Of a stretch of 64,000 nucleotides of DNA, positions 43,700 through 52,703 are shown piece by piece; positions within the stretch are counted from its first letter, which is position 1; each line of letters opens with the position of its first letter. This DNA is from Hyphomicrobium sp. Its GTDB lineage: Bacteria > Pseudomonadota > Alphaproteobacteria > Rhizobiales > Hyphomicrobiaceae. The notes below the pieces were generated by a model. It was not told where the DNA came from. It was given only the letters and a program-made list of their open reading frames with translations, and ran no database searches. A program made the translations under genes and the position numbers. The stretch is from contig PERI01000001.1 of assembly GCA_002928515.1 (NCBI GenBank), positions 496,001 to 560,000 on the forward strand, written 5' to 3'.

Positions 43700-44416
43700 A
43701 TGACCCCCGCTGAAGTCGCTCAAGGCGCCGTTGCTCCCGTCGCTGCCGGCGGGTTTTCGTTTTTTGAACTTTTTATTCAAGCCCATATCGTGGTTCAGCT
43801 TGTGATGGTGGGGCTTGGGCTCGCATCCGTCTGGTCTTGGGCCATTATTGTTGAGAAAATTTTTGCGTTTCGGCGCGCGCGTATCGAGAGCGACCAGTTC
43901 GAACAGATGTTTTGGTCCGGCCAATCATTGGATGAACTCTACGCAGGGCTGTCGCGCGGCAGCACGATTACGATGGGAGCTTTGTTCGTTGCCGCTATGC
44001 GGGAATGGAAACGCTCTGTCGAAGGAAATTTACGCGCACTCGGCGGTATTCAGTTGCGCGTTGAAAAAGTGATGGACGTCACCATCAGTCGGGAAATGGA
44101 GCGGCTGGACCGGCGGTTATTGTTTTTGGCGACTGTCGGCTCGACAGCGCCGTTCGTCGGTCTGTTCGGGACGGTCTGGGGTATCATGACGAGCTTCCAG
44201 GCGATCGCAATTTCTAAAAATACCAACCTTGCTGTTGTTGCGCCTGGAATTGCAGAAGCTTTGTTTGCTACGGCTTTGGGATTGATCGCAGCTATTCCTG
44301 CGGTGGTCTTTTATAATAAGTTTTCTGCAGATTCGGCTGCAATATCGCAGCGCTTGTATGCATTTTCTGATGAATTTGCCGCGATTGTCTCGCGCCAGAT
44401 CGACGTGAGGACATAA
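43700..44416 (+). CDS. tolQ: Tol-Pal proton channel subunit TolQ
   Basis: 238 aa. Three membrane segments (about 30-50, 140-160 and 178-198) with the TolQ/ExbB block ATVGSTAPFVGLFGTVWGIM. With TolR it forms the inner-membrane motor that uses the proton gradient to energise TolA and outer-membrane constriction at division. First gene of the tolQRAB-pal run. Followed by tolR after 6 bases. Confidence 0.97.
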   Translation: MTPAEVAQGAVAPVAAGGFSFFELFIQAHIVVQLVMVGLGLASVWSWAIIVEKIFAFRRARIESDQFEQMFWSGQSLDELYAGLSRGSTITMGALFVAAMREWKRSVEGNLRALGGIQLRVEKVMDVTISREMERLDRRLLFLATVGSTAPFVGLFGTVWGIMTSFQAIAISKNTNLAVVAPGIAEALFATALGLIAAIPAVVFYNKFSADSAAISQRLYAFSDEFAAIVSRQIDVRT

Positions 44417-44422
44417 ACAGCA

Positions 44423-44869
44423 ATGGGCGTCAGTCTCAAAGGCGGCGGTGGCAGCGGTCGCGGACGTCGCAAGCGTCATGCGCCGATGAGCGAAATCAAT
44501 GTGACGCCGATGGTCGACGTTATGCTCGTGCTGTTGATCATTTTCATGGTCGCAGCTCCGCTGTTGCAGGTCGGTATTCCGGTTGATCTGCCGGAATCCA
44601 AGGGGCAACAATTGTCGCCACCGAAGTCCGAGCCTCTGGCCGTGTCTGTCAACGAAAAGGGCGAAGTCTTCATCGGTGAGACGTCGGTCAGCCTCGATGA
44701 ATTGGCGCCAAAACTGCAAGCCATCGCAAAAAATGGCTACGATGAACCGATCTTCGTGCGGGGCGATAAGGGCGTTCCCTACGGTGTCGTCATGCGTGTG
44801 ATGGGTCGCATCAATGCGGGCGGCTTTCGTAAACTCTCGTTCGTGACCAACGAGGAGAACGGAGGCTGA
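44423..44869 (+). CDS. tolR: Tol-Pal inner-membrane subunit TolR
   Basis: 148 aa. The N-terminal part SEINVTPMVDVMLVLLIIFM includes the single membrane helix and the essential proton-carrying Asp (MVDVML). The periplasmic ExbD-like domain follows. Works with TolQ. A basic Gly-rich start (GGGGSGRGRRKRH) precedes the helix. tolA starts 4 bases after its stop. Confidence 0.97.
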   Translation: MGVSLKGGGGSGRGRRKRHAPMSEINVTPMVDVMLVLLIIFMVAAPLLQVGIPVDLPESKGQQLSPPKSEPLAVSVNEKGEVFIGETSVSLDELAPKLQAIAKNGYDEPIFVRGDKGVPYGVVMRVMGRINAGGFRKLSFVTNEENGG

Positions 44870-44873
44870 GGCC

Positions 44874-45983
44874 GTGCCCTTCGGGCTTTTCGTTTCGCTG
44901 ATCTGTCATGGTGCGCTTATCGGTTGGGCGTATCTGTCGATGCGCGCGGTCGATCAGTTGGATTTCAACGATACGCCATCTATCTCTGCAGAAATTATAA
45001 CTCCATCGGAATTTCTGCGCTTGAAGCAAGGCGACGAAAACGCCAAGCAACTTGAGACCAAGGCCAAGGACGAGCCGACGCCCGACGATTCCAAACAAGA
45101 GACGAAGAAACCTGACAATGCGCCGCCGCCCCCACCTCCGCCGCCTGCTGAGGACGTTGCTGCGGTCGAGCCTCCTGCGCCACCGGAGCCGCCTAAGCCC
45201 GTAGAACCAGAGCCTGTGAAAGTCGAAGAGCCACCACCGCCGCCGCCACCTCCTGCTGAGGCGCCACCACCTCCCGGGCCTACGCCCGAGGAGCAAAAGC
45301 TGCTCGAACAAAAAATCGAAGAAGAGCGCTTGGCTGAAGAAGCCAAGAAAAAAGCTGAGGAAGAGGCAAAGAAAAAGGCGGAAGCTGAAGCTAAGAAAAA
45401 GGCTGAGGACGAAGCGAAAAAGAAAAAGCTTGCCGAAGAAGCGCGCAAGAAAAAATTAGCGGAAGCTAAGCGCAAGAAGGAAGAGGAGGCTAAAAAGAAG
45501 TTCGATCCAAGTAAGATTGCGAGCCTACTCGATAAAGCTCCGGACGATTCTCAACCCAAAGCTCTTATCGATAAGGATCCGACCAAGAAGGGTCAGCAGG
45601 CCAGCGGTTCAAGCAAGACGGCTACGGCCAGCGGGCGCGAAGCAGGGACTGAAACGGGCACGGATACCGTCTTGTCTGCGCGCGAGCAGGATTTGCTCAA
45701 AGGCATGCTCAAGGCGCAATTGGCTGAGTGCTGGCGCCCTCCAGGCACGGGCGGCGGTAGCGATGTTCCCGTTGTTGCCCTTCACTGGCAACTCAAGCCT
45801 GACGGCTCACTCGATGGCGATCCTCGGGTCACGCAGTCGCCCTCTACGGCGGCGGGACAAGTTTATGCTGAAGCCGCTTTGAGAGCAGTTAGAGATTGCT
45901 CGCCATTCCGGCTTCCGCCAGAGCAGTATGAAGGTGGCTGGAAAATCATTGATTGGGTGTTTGATCCGCGACAAATGCTGTAG
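44874..45983 (+). CDS. tolA: Tol-Pal energy-transducing protein TolA
   Basis: 369 aa with a GTG start. One N-terminal membrane helix (about 4-23), then a Pro-rich stretch with long runs of Pro (about 85-140), a Lys/Glu/Ala coiled coil (about 145-215, repeats of AEEEAKKKAE type), and a C-terminal TonB/TolA-like domain (LLKGMLKAQLAECWRPPG through to FRLPPEQYEG). It spans the periplasm and links TolQR to Pal and TolB. Antisense frames over the coiled coil are shadows of its biased codons. Confidence 0.92.
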   Translation: MPFGLFVSLICHGALIGWAYLSMRAVDQLDFNDTPSISAEIITPSEFLRLKQGDENAKQLETKAKDEPTPDDSKQETKKPDNAPPPPPPPPAEDVAAVEPPAPPEPPKPVEPEPVKVEEPPPPPPPPAEAPPPPGPTPEEQKLLEQKIEEERLAEEAKKKAEEEAKKKAEAEAKKKAEDEAKKKKLAEEARKKKLAEAKRKKEEEAKKKFDPSKIASLLDKAPDDSQPKALIDKDPTKKGQQASGSSKTATASGREAGTETGTDTVLSAREQDLLKGMLKAQLAECWRPPGTGGGSDVPVVALHWQLKPDGSLDGDPRVTQSPSTAAGQVYAEAALRAVRDCSPFRLPPEQYEGGWKIIDWVFDPRQML

Positions 45984-46073
45984 CTGCCTAATTGGCGCTT
46001 CATTCGCCCGCGAAACGAAGCATCTGTTCTAGTTCCAAGTCGTGAAATTTTATGAGCTGTGAAAAGAGCCCCG

Positions 46074-47405
46074 ATGATGGACCAACGTACTTCTTTATTT
46101 TCGATAGCGCGGGTCGTTGTCACGATGTTTGTTTTCGGCGCAGCGTCTATTTCCCCTGCTTATGCGCAGCTTCAAGGTACGCAAACTCAAGGTACCATTG
46201 CGCCGATCCCCGTTGCTGTGCCTCTGTTCCTCGGCGATGACGCGCAATTGGCTGGTGAAATTTCCGATGTCGTACAAGCCGATCTTGAACGGTCTGGATT
46301 ATTTCAACCGCTCGACCGTGCCTCATTTCTCGAACAAGTTCGCGACGTCAATGCGGCGCCACGCTTTCCAGATTGGCGCAGCATTAAGGCCGATGCGTTG
46401 GTGGTCGGCCGCGTCGTGAAAACAGGCGACGGCAAAGTTGGCGCAGAATTTCGTTTGTGGGATGTTGTGTCTGGAAAGCAGCTCGCGGGTCAGCGCTTTT
46501 CGACGGCGCAAGCCAATTGGCGGCGCATCGGTCATCTGATTGCCGATCAAGTTTATGAGCGTTTGACAGGTGAAAAGGGATATTTCGACACGCGTGTCGT
46601 CTACATCGATGAGACAGGTCCGAAAGATAAACGCACGAAGCGATTGGCGATCATGGACCAAGATGGTGCCAATGTTCGTCTATTGAGCCAAGGGCAGGAG
46701 CTCGTTCTTACGCCTAGATTTTCGCCGACCAATCAAGAAATCACGTACATGTCGTACACGCGCGATCAGCCCAAAGTTTTTATTATGAACTTGGAGACCG
46801 GACAGCGTGAGTTGGTCGGTGATTTCCCCGGGATGACATTCGCGCCCCGTTTTTCACCTGACGGCCAACGGGTCGTGATGAGTCTTGGGACCCCGGACGG
46901 TGAAAGCAGCATCTACGAACTCGATTTACGCAGTCGTCAATCGCGCAGGCTCACTCAATCGGGCGGCATCGATACGGGCCCGAGCTATTCCCCAGATGGT
47001 CGTCAAATCGTTTTTGAAAGTGACCGCGAGGGGTCTCAGCAACTTTACGTCATGAATGCGGATGGTTCCGGGGTGCGCCGCATTACAAACGGTGATGGCC
47101 GCTATTCGACACCGGTATGGTCACCGCGTGGCGACTACATTGCGTTCACAAAGCAAACCAGCGGTCGGTTCTTGATCGGCGTTATGAAGCCAGACGGTAG
47201 CGGTGAGCGGGTTCTCACCGAAGGCTATCACAACGAGGGGCCGACATGGGCGCCGAACGGACGTGTTTTGATGTTCTTCCGCGAATCGCAAGGCGCGAGT
47301 GGGGGGCCAAAAATCCATTCCGTCGACATTACAGGCTATAATGAACGGCAAGTCGCAACCCCAGCATTTGGCTCCGATCCAGCCTGGTCACCCCTTCTGA
47401 ACTGA
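46074..47405 (+). CDS. tolB: Tol-Pal periplasmic beta-propeller TolB
   Basis: 443 aa from the ATG at 46074 (GAAAAGAG lies upstream; a GTG at 46059 is also open). Signal peptide cut near SPAYAQ. An N-terminal domain is followed by the WD40-like TolB repeats ([32 protein letters not shown] and similar). It binds Pal and TolA in the periplasm. Next gene downstream is a tiny lipoprotein, about 240 bases away. Confidence 0.97.
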   Translation: MMDQRTSLFSIARVVVTMFVFGAASISPAYAQLQGTQTQGTIAPIPVAVPLFLGDDAQLAGEISDVVQADLERSGLFQPLDRASFLEQVRDVNAAPRFPDWRSIKADALVVGRVVKTGDGKVGAEFRLWDVVSGKQLAGQRFSTAQANWRRIGHLIADQVYERLTGEKGYFDTRVVYIDETGPKDKRTKRLAIMDQDGANVRLLSQGQELVLTPRFSPTNQEITYMSYTRDQPKVFIMNLETGQRELVGDFPGMTFAPRFSPDGQRVVMSLGTPDGESSIYELDLRSRQSRRLTQSGGIDTGPSYSPDGRQIVFESDREGSQQLYVMNADGSGVRRITNGDGRYSTPVWSPRGDYIAFTKQTSGRFLIGVMKPDGSGERVLTEGYHNEGPTWAPNGRVLMFFRESQGASGGPKIHSVDITGYNERQVATPAFGSDPAWSPLLN

Positions 47406-47648
47406 TTGCAGCGCAGCAAGTTGGCGGCAGATGATTGATAATTTCGGTGATTTCAAAGTCGTTTCAGCCGCTTGTTGTGGCGTTCCTGAGGTTGTGGCTT
47501 TGTCTCTATGGCGTACAAATGTGCGTTGCATTTCGGCATCTATGAGGCTGGAAAACTTGACATTTGTCGCCTCTGTTCTTGATCGAAAGGCATCCTGTAA
47601 GTACCCAAGAGTACGGCTATTGCCGGAATCGTATCAGGAGATATGACC

Positions 47649-47786
47649 ATGCAGGGTGTTAAGGGGCTGATCGTTCTGTCAGCGGTGGTTGCGGCTGTGG
47701 CGCTTGGCGCTTGCCGTCGCGAAGTCGAACATACGCCGATGAAACTCGGCGCAGATGTCCCGGCTACTGAGCAAGTTGCTCGCTAA
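47649..47786 (+). CDS. Micro-lipoprotein, copy 1 (45 aa)
   Basis: 45 aa: MQGVKGLIVLSAVVAAVA, lipobox LGAC, then RREVEHTPMKLGADVP and ending EQVAR. The lipobox predicts a lipidated mature peptide of about 24 residues at the membrane. An AGGAG site lies 8 bases before ATG 47649 (an earlier ATG at 47643 is too close to it). It is strongly similar to the next gene, so the two are a tandem duplication placed between tolB and pal. No family recognised. Very short, but the paired conservation and ribosome binding site support it. Confidence 0.8.
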   Translation: MQGVKGLIVLSAVVAAVALGACRREVEHTPMKLGADVPATEQVAR

Positions 47787-47827
47787 CCTTGGGCGTAAGC
47801 CTGGGACTAACTAAGGAGACTACCACT

Positions 47828-47953
47828 ATGAAGGGCGCAATCGTTCTCGCCGCTGTTATCGCTGCTGTTGCTCTCGGCGCATGCCGTAAAGAAGTAGAGC
47901 ACTCACCGATGAAGCTCGGCGCAGACGTCTCGGCTGTTGAAGTCGCTCGCTAA
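47828..47953 (+). CDS. Micro-lipoprotein, copy 2 (41 aa)
   Basis: 41 aa: MKGAIVLAAVIAAVALGAC, then RKEVEHSPMKLGADVSAVEV and AR. Lipobox LGAC. It matches copy 1 at nearly every position of the mature part, with VEH-PMKLGADV fully shared. AAGGAG lies 10 or so bases before the ATG. It lies 41 bases after copy 1 and is followed by the hairpin at 47992-48036, which may end the pair's transcript. Confidence 0.82.
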   Translation: MKGAIVLAAVIAAVALGACRKEVEHSPMKLGADVSAVEVAR

Positions 47954-47991
47954 GAGCTACTTACGCAATCGATACGCTACGCACTACTTAT

Positions 47992-48046
47992 CAAGACCGA
48001 GTTGTTGGCGGTATCCCTGCCACCATCTCGGTCTTGCTCTATTTTG
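47992..48046 (+). terminator. Hairpin after the micro-lipoprotein pair
   Basis: CAAGACCGAG (47992-48001) pairs with CTCGGTCTTG (48027-48036); the inner bases TGGCGG and CCACC extend the stem with a mismatch. It is followed by CTCTATTTTG. A probable terminator for the two small genes. Confidence 0.6.
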
Positions 48047-48419
48047 ACCTCGCGCTACTTTCTGCTCATTAGTTTCAGCCTAATCGTTGCCTTTCGTGGT
48101 GCCTGCGTGGCGAACGCGGCTGATTTGGCAACAGTTTCTGTGAATGAAGCTACTTCGTCACACACCATATTGGCCATCAACGGATTATCTTCAAAGGCTC
48201 CAGGCTAGTCTGCTTGTAAGACGGCATGTCACCTCAGTTCGGTTGCTTAACTTCCAGTAAATCCTTTCGTGGTGGACTGAATAACACTGAAAATTGGCCA
48301 CATTTTCGGCGGATCGCACAATTAGAAGCGATCATAACAATTTGCGATGTTCGCATCGCTTGTCTGGTTCGCAGCGTCTAGCTTCCAAGCAGCGCGCAAC
48401 CATGTCGAAGGGAAAAAGG
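48047..48419. other. Intergenic region before pal, no firm gene
   Basis: About 370 bases. A frame at 48002-48208 begins with a TTG and reads like a weak signal peptide followed by ASSHTILAINGL, but it overlaps the hairpin and has no ribosome binding site, so it is rejected. The pal promoter probably lies here. Confidence 0.35.
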
Positions 48420-48941
48420 ATGCTCGGTTCATTCGCGCGCGGCAGGTTGCTCCGTATTGCTGTCGTAGCAGCATTCGCGCTTTCGCTTGGTGCTTGCGCG
48501 GCAAACAAAGAATTACAGCCTGAAGGCGGGCTGAATGGTGGTAAATACGGTGCGGCTACGCCTGGCTCGCAGAGAGATTTTTCGCAGAACGTCGGCGATA
48601 TCGTTTACTTTTCCACAGATGCAACGGATTTGAGCCCGGAAGCGACTCAGACGCTGGCTAAGCAGGCGCAGTGGTTAAGGCAGTATCCGCAATATACCAT
48701 CACAATTGAAGGTCACGCCGACGAACGTGGTACGCGAGAGTACAATATCGCTTTGGGTGCCAAGCGGGCGACGTCTGTGCGGACTTACCTTTCCCAGAAT
48801 GGCATTAATGGGCAGCGTATCCGTACCATTTCTTACGGTAAGGAACGCCCGGTTGCCGTTTGCGATGACATATCGTGTTGGTCACAGAATCGCCGGGCAC
48901 AGACTGTGCTCAATACGGGTGGCCAGATCAGCCAACGCTGA
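48420..48941 (+). CDS. pal: Peptidoglycan-associated lipoprotein Pal
   Basis: 173 aa from the ATG at 48420, which has AGGG about 7 bases before it (ATG 48402 is an alternative). The signal ends at the lipobox LSLGAC, so Pal is a lipoprotein of the outer membrane. The OmpA-type C-terminal domain shows FSTDATDLSPEA, IEGHADERGTREYN and ALGAKRATSVRTYL, with the diaminopimelate-binding Asp and Arg. It binds TolB and peptidoglycan. Confidence 0.96.
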   Translation: MLGSFARGRLLRIAVVAAFALSLGACAANKELQPEGGLNGGKYGAATPGSQRDFSQNVGDIVYFSTDATDLSPEATQTLAKQAQWLRQYPQYTITIEGHADERGTREYNIALGAKRATSVRTYLSQNGINGQRIRTISYGKERPVAVCDDISCWSQNRRAQTVLNTGGQISQR

Positions 48942-49001
48942 TACCCTATCGTCACCCTCTGCGTGAGTGCACTCAAGTACTGTGTTTCGAATCGATGGTC
49001 A

Positions 49002-49023
49002 GGCCCGCTGGCATAGGCGGGTC
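49002..49023 (+). terminator. Possible terminator hairpin after pal
   Basis: GGCCCGC (49002-49008) pairs with GCGGGTC (49017-49023), one G-T pair. Only TTGG follows, so the T-run is weak. Confidence 0.4.
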
Positions 49024-49131
49024 TTGGTTCTGCACATTCGGCACTAAATGCCCATGTAATCGGCAAATTTTAGCCCCAATACTTAGTCAATAATAATTCA
49101 TGGGCTACGCGGGTTGTCCGGTTATGGTGTC

Positions 49132-49908
49132 ATGAATATGTGGAGTTCGGGCAAGTCTAGTCTTTGCAGTGCGGTGGCATTAGCTATCTGCTTGTTGACG
49201 TTGTCAGCGACCATCACTCACGCACAAGCCGTTCGTGTTCAGAATCAATCGCCCTCGGAAATGTTGGAGGATGGTCTCGACGCTCTTGCCGATGATCAAG
49301 ATGATCTCGCGCGCCAACTTTTTCGACATTTGCTCTCAACATATCCCGGGACTGCCGAAGCCGGACGCGCCGGACTAGAACTCGAAGATCTCGATTCTTT
49401 TGAAGCGGTTCCAACTGTTGGCCAGCAACAAGTGCGAAACGTATTCACGCCAGAGAATCTCACTAAACTTCGCCATGCGTTTCTGATCGACGCTGGTGAT
49501 CGAGTTTTCTTTGCCGAGAACAGCGCTAGCCTTGGCGGCAGGGCGCGCACCGTGGTTGAGGCACAAGCGCAGTGGTTGAAATCTCATCCAGACATGATCG
49601 CGACTTTGGTCGGACGGGCTGATGACGGTGGGTCATCTGCCAATGCTTTGGAATTATCGACCCGGAGAGCGGATGCCGTACGTGAACGACTTATTGCAAC
49701 AGGCGTTCCTGCGAACCGCATCTATGTCGATGCCCGAGGCAATCGCGATCCCTTGACAACATGTGTCACCGCCAGTTGTCAGGCACAAAATCGTCATACG
49801 GAGACTGTGATCGGAGATACACCTCAGGCGCAAAGATCTGGATGGCGTCCTTCGCAATGGTCACAGTCTGATTTGGGTTCCGCGGATCGTCAGCAAAGGG
49901 CGCCGTGA
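49132..49908 (+). CDS. Second OmpA-domain periplasmic protein with TPR-like region
   Basis: 258 aa from the ATG at 49132. Signal peptide cut near ITHAQA. A helical half with TPR-like features (DGLDALADDQDDLARQLFRHLL, about 45-85) is joined to an OmpA/Pal-like domain (about 120-230). In that domain GHAD reads GRADDGG and the Asp is kept, as are the Arg and Ala of STRRADAV, so peptidoglycan binding may be retained. No lipobox. It lies between pal and cpoB and appears to combine features of each. Confidence 0.8.
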   Translation: MNMWSSGKSSLCSAVALAICLLTLSATITHAQAVRVQNQSPSEMLEDGLDALADDQDDLARQLFRHLLSTYPGTAEAGRAGLELEDLDSFEAVPTVGQQQVRNVFTPENLTKLRHAFLIDAGDRVFFAENSASLGGRARTVVEAQAQWLKSHPDMIATLVGRADDGGSSANALELSTRRADAVRERLIATGVPANRIYVDARGNRDPLTTCVTASCQAQNRHTETVIGDTPQAQRSGWRPSQWSQSDLGSADRQQRAP

Positions 49909-50152
49909 TTATTCTTGGCGCTCGTGCAGGGTCGATTGCACGCTGATCGTTGAGTTGCGGTAGTTCGCCATCCATAAATCAGGTTAAATTTGCTCATGGA
50001 AAGATACACTTCCAATGGCCAAATGATTTGGGAGTGCTTTATATTTACATTCAGTAAGAGTGATGCCGTATGACAAATTCCTAGGCATTTCACTTTTGAG
50101 GCTTTGCTCAAGCCTTAATTTCTAGGCGACCATAGCGGGGACGATACAGACG
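49909..50152. other. Short intergenic region before cpoB, no gene seen
   Basis: About 245 bases, AT-rich around 49980-50060, likely the cpoB promoter. One frame near 50001 is 25 codons long and looks accidental. Confidence 0.35.
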
Positions 50153-51139
50153 ATGAATTTTCTTTCGTCACATATTCTTGGATCACGAGTTCTGCATGGT
50201 TTGCATCAAGTATTGCCTGTGATTTTTATTCTGAGTTTTGTTGTGAGCACTGGCGTTGGTTCGCAGGCTCAAGCCCAGTCTGCTGCGGGTAAGGCGCCTG
50301 CTAAGTCGTCTGCTGCATCTACTCCATCCCCTGCAAGCGAGAACGGATTGAAGGCGCGCATCGAAAGTCTCGAAGAGCAATTGGTCGATATGCAAGTTGT
50401 GATTGGCACGCTTGAGTCATTGGCGAAATCAGGTGGTGGGCAAGCATCTTCTGGATATCGCTCTGCATCGGGCGGTGGTGCAGAAACTGTCCGGGTCGAT
50501 AGTCTCGAAAGTCAGGTGCGTCAGTTATCGTCTCAGGTTCAGCAACTTTCAGATCAAGTTCGAAGCCTTGGTGGAACGCCGCGTCGCTCTGAAGTTGTGC
50601 CACCTCCGGCGTCGGGCGGATTTGGCGCAACGACGGTGACGGAAAGTTCAGATCAGATTGGTGGTCTGATCGCAAACGACGCGCCTGCTGCTGAAGGTTT
50701 TAATACACCACAGCCAGTTGCGACCGGCGCATTGCCTCCAGCTTCCGATGGGGCTGATCCTAAACAGATGTATGAGACAGCTTACGGCTACCTGTTGCAA
50801 CGTGACTATGGTGCTGCTGAAACCGCATTCGGTGAATTTCTGACGCGCTTTCCAAGCGACTCACTGTCTGGGAATGCTCAGTATTGGCTGGGCGAAACAC
50901 ATTTTGTGCGCGGTCAGTATAAAGCTGCGGCCAATGCGTTTCTCAAAGGCTACCAATCGTATGCACAAAGTCCCAAGGCAGCCGACAGTTTGTTGAAGCT
51001 GGCGATGTCACTGGATCGACTTGGGCAGAAGGATGCGGCTTGCTCATCGTATTCTGAACTGAATACGCGATTTCCAAACGCGCCTCAGAGCGTCAAGACA
51101 CGTGCGCAGTCGGAACGTCAGCGTGTCGGTTGCACGTGA
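50153..51139 (+). CDS. ybgF: Tol-Pal cell-division coordinator CpoB (YbgF)
   Basis: 328 aa. Signal peptide (about 18-42, ending SQAQAQ), a coiled coil (LKARIESLEEQLVDMQVVIG and a second at about 115-140), a Ser/Gly/Pro-rich linker, and a C-terminal TPR domain (DPKQMYETAYGYLLQRDYGA then ADSLLKLAMSLDRLG). CpoB binds TolA and links Tol energy with peptidoglycan synthesis. Its stop is 14 bases before tilS. Confidence 0.92.
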   Translation: MNFLSSHILGSRVLHGLHQVLPVIFILSFVVSTGVGSQAQAQSAAGKAPAKSSAASTPSPASENGLKARIESLEEQLVDMQVVIGTLESLAKSGGGQASSGYRSASGGGAETVRVDSLESQVRQLSSQVQQLSDQVRSLGGTPRRSEVVPPPASGGFGATTVTESSDQIGGLIANDAPAAEGFNTPQPVATGALPPASDGADPKQMYETAYGYLLQRDYGAAETAFGEFLTRFPSDSLSGNAQYWLGETHFVRGQYKAAANAFLKGYQSYAQSPKAADSLLKLAMSLDRLGQKDAACSSYSELNTRFPNAPQSVKTRAQSERQRVGCT

Positions 51140-51153
51140 GTTAAAGGTGGCTT

Positions 51154-52515
51154 TTGACAACCAAGAGTTATGACACGCGTGATGTAATTTCTATTGGCGA
51201 TGCCGACGTTGCGCTCAACTCGCTGGCCTCGTTCGAAACTCTGCTGCTTGCGGTTTCCGGTGGCGCAGACAGTATGGCGCTTTTGGAACTCGTCGCCGAG
51301 TGGCGCACGCGGCGTCGTTCACTGAATACTTCTACTGTTCCGCAGGTCTTCGTCGCGACAGTCGATCACGGTTTGCGCCAAGAGTCGGTGGATGAAGCGT
51401 CGTTTGTCGCCGCCCGATGTGCAGCGCTTGACCTTCCGCATGCAACACTGTTGTGGGCAGGTCAAAAATCCAAACCTGGATTGGCTAATAGCGCGCGTGT
51501 AGCCAGATATCGGCTTTTGCGAGAGCATTTAGATACGTTAGCGCATAGCGGTTCTTGTGCGGTTGTCACAGCGCACACGCGCGATGATCAAGCGGAAACT
51601 GTCCTAATGCGCTTGGCAAGGGGTTCGGGCTGCGAAGGTCTGTCAGCCATGGCACCAAGCCGAGCGATGGCTGAAGGCGATTCAGTGCAGCTTGTGCGTC
51701 CGTTGCTGATTTTTACGAAGTCACAGCTTGCCGCCATGCTGTCTCAACGACGCTTGACGTGGTGTGAAGACCCAAGCAACGGCGACGATACATACGAGCG
51801 CGTGCGCGTTCGGCGCGCGATGGCAACGTTCGAGAGTGTAGGATTAACTTCCGCCGCGTTGGCACGTACAGCACATCGGATGCAGGTGACCCGCGATGCT
51901 CTGGACTATGCGGATCAAGCGTTTGTTGAAAGCGTCGGCTTGTCATTCCATCATGAGGTTTTTGCTTCATTCGATTGTGGTGCATTCGAGCGAGCGCCAC
52001 TTCTGCTACGCGTGCGCTTGTTGGCTCGGCTCATCCGTCGCTATGGAGGCGCAAGTTCTGCACCCGATTTGCAGGATGTCGAGCATTTGGTCGAACATTG
52101 TGCCACCACTCAGCAGGCGCGCATGACCCTTGGTGGTGTCGTGGTGAGCAAGGGTCAACGGACTGTTCGGTTGTGGCGTGAGCCGGGGCGGCTGGCAGTT
52201 GAAGATCTTACTATTCCGCACGGTTCTTCATCGCTATGGGATGGTAGGTTTTGGTTGAACCGTAGCGGCGCCCACACAGATATTTCAGTCTTCGTCCGCC
52301 CGCTTGGCGCTTCTGGTTATCGCCAAATCGTGAAATCACTGAACCTGCAGAAATCTCTTCCGCCAGCTGGGGCGGTACAGGCTCTTCCGGCTTTTTACTC
52401 GGGGCAGACCTTAATTTGTGTGCCGGGTCTTGCCACGTACGCGCCTATGTTGGCCAATCATGCCAATTTTACCGGGCTCGAATTAACGACCAAAGCGGCA
52501 CGAGGCGCGTATTAG
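51154..52515 (+). CDS. tilS: tRNA(Ile)-lysidine synthase
   Basis: 453 aa with a TTG start and an AAAGGTGG site before it. PP-loop ATPase: AVSGGADSMALLEL near residue 32, HTRDDQAETVLMRLARGSGC and the WCEDPSN block. It changes C34 of the tRNA-Ile CAU anticodon to lysidine so that AUA is read as Ile. The C-terminal half is divergent, as usual. Followed by ftsH after about 190 bases. Confidence 0.93.
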   Translation: MTTKSYDTRDVISIGDADVALNSLASFETLLLAVSGGADSMALLELVAEWRTRRRSLNTSTVPQVFVATVDHGLRQESVDEASFVAARCAALDLPHATLLWAGQKSKPGLANSARVARYRLLREHLDTLAHSGSCAVVTAHTRDDQAETVLMRLARGSGCEGLSAMAPSRAMAEGDSVQLVRPLLIFTKSQLAAMLSQRRLTWCEDPSNGDDTYERVRVRRAMATFESVGLTSAALARTAHRMQVTRDALDYADQAFVESVGLSFHHEVFASFDCGAFERAPLLLRVRLLARLIRRYGGASSAPDLQDVEHLVEHCATTQQARMTLGGVVVSKGQRTVRLWREPGRLAVEDLTIPHGSSSLWDGRFWLNRSGAHTDISVFVRPLGASGYRQIVKSLNLQKSLPPAGAVQALPAFYSGQTLICVPGLATYAPMLANHANFTGLELTTKAARGAY

Positions 52516-52703
52516 ATGGCGTAAAGTGTCATTAGATTCTCCAAATTCAACGCAATTTTACCACGTGCGAAAGTGCTGGTTTGAAAGATTTAGGTAAACT
52601 TGTGCAATGCTGATCGGCCCCCTATGTTAGAGAACTCCGAAAAAGCGCTTTTGCCCCTTTGGCGCGCCCAGTCCGGACACGGATTGCGAAATCAGGAAAC
52701 GAA

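Noticed and set aside
45110-45290. Repeat array in tolA (proline codons)
   Set aside because: A normal low-complexity linker of TolA, not a mobile or CRISPR repeat.
44811-45475. Arg/Trp-rich and Ser/Gly-rich minus-strand frames
   Set aside because: Antisense translations of the Pro-rich and Lys/Glu/Ala-rich stretches of tolA.
48002-48208. 68-aa frame with a signal-like start
   Set aside because: TTG start without a ribosome binding site, overlapping the hairpin after the micro-lipoproteins.
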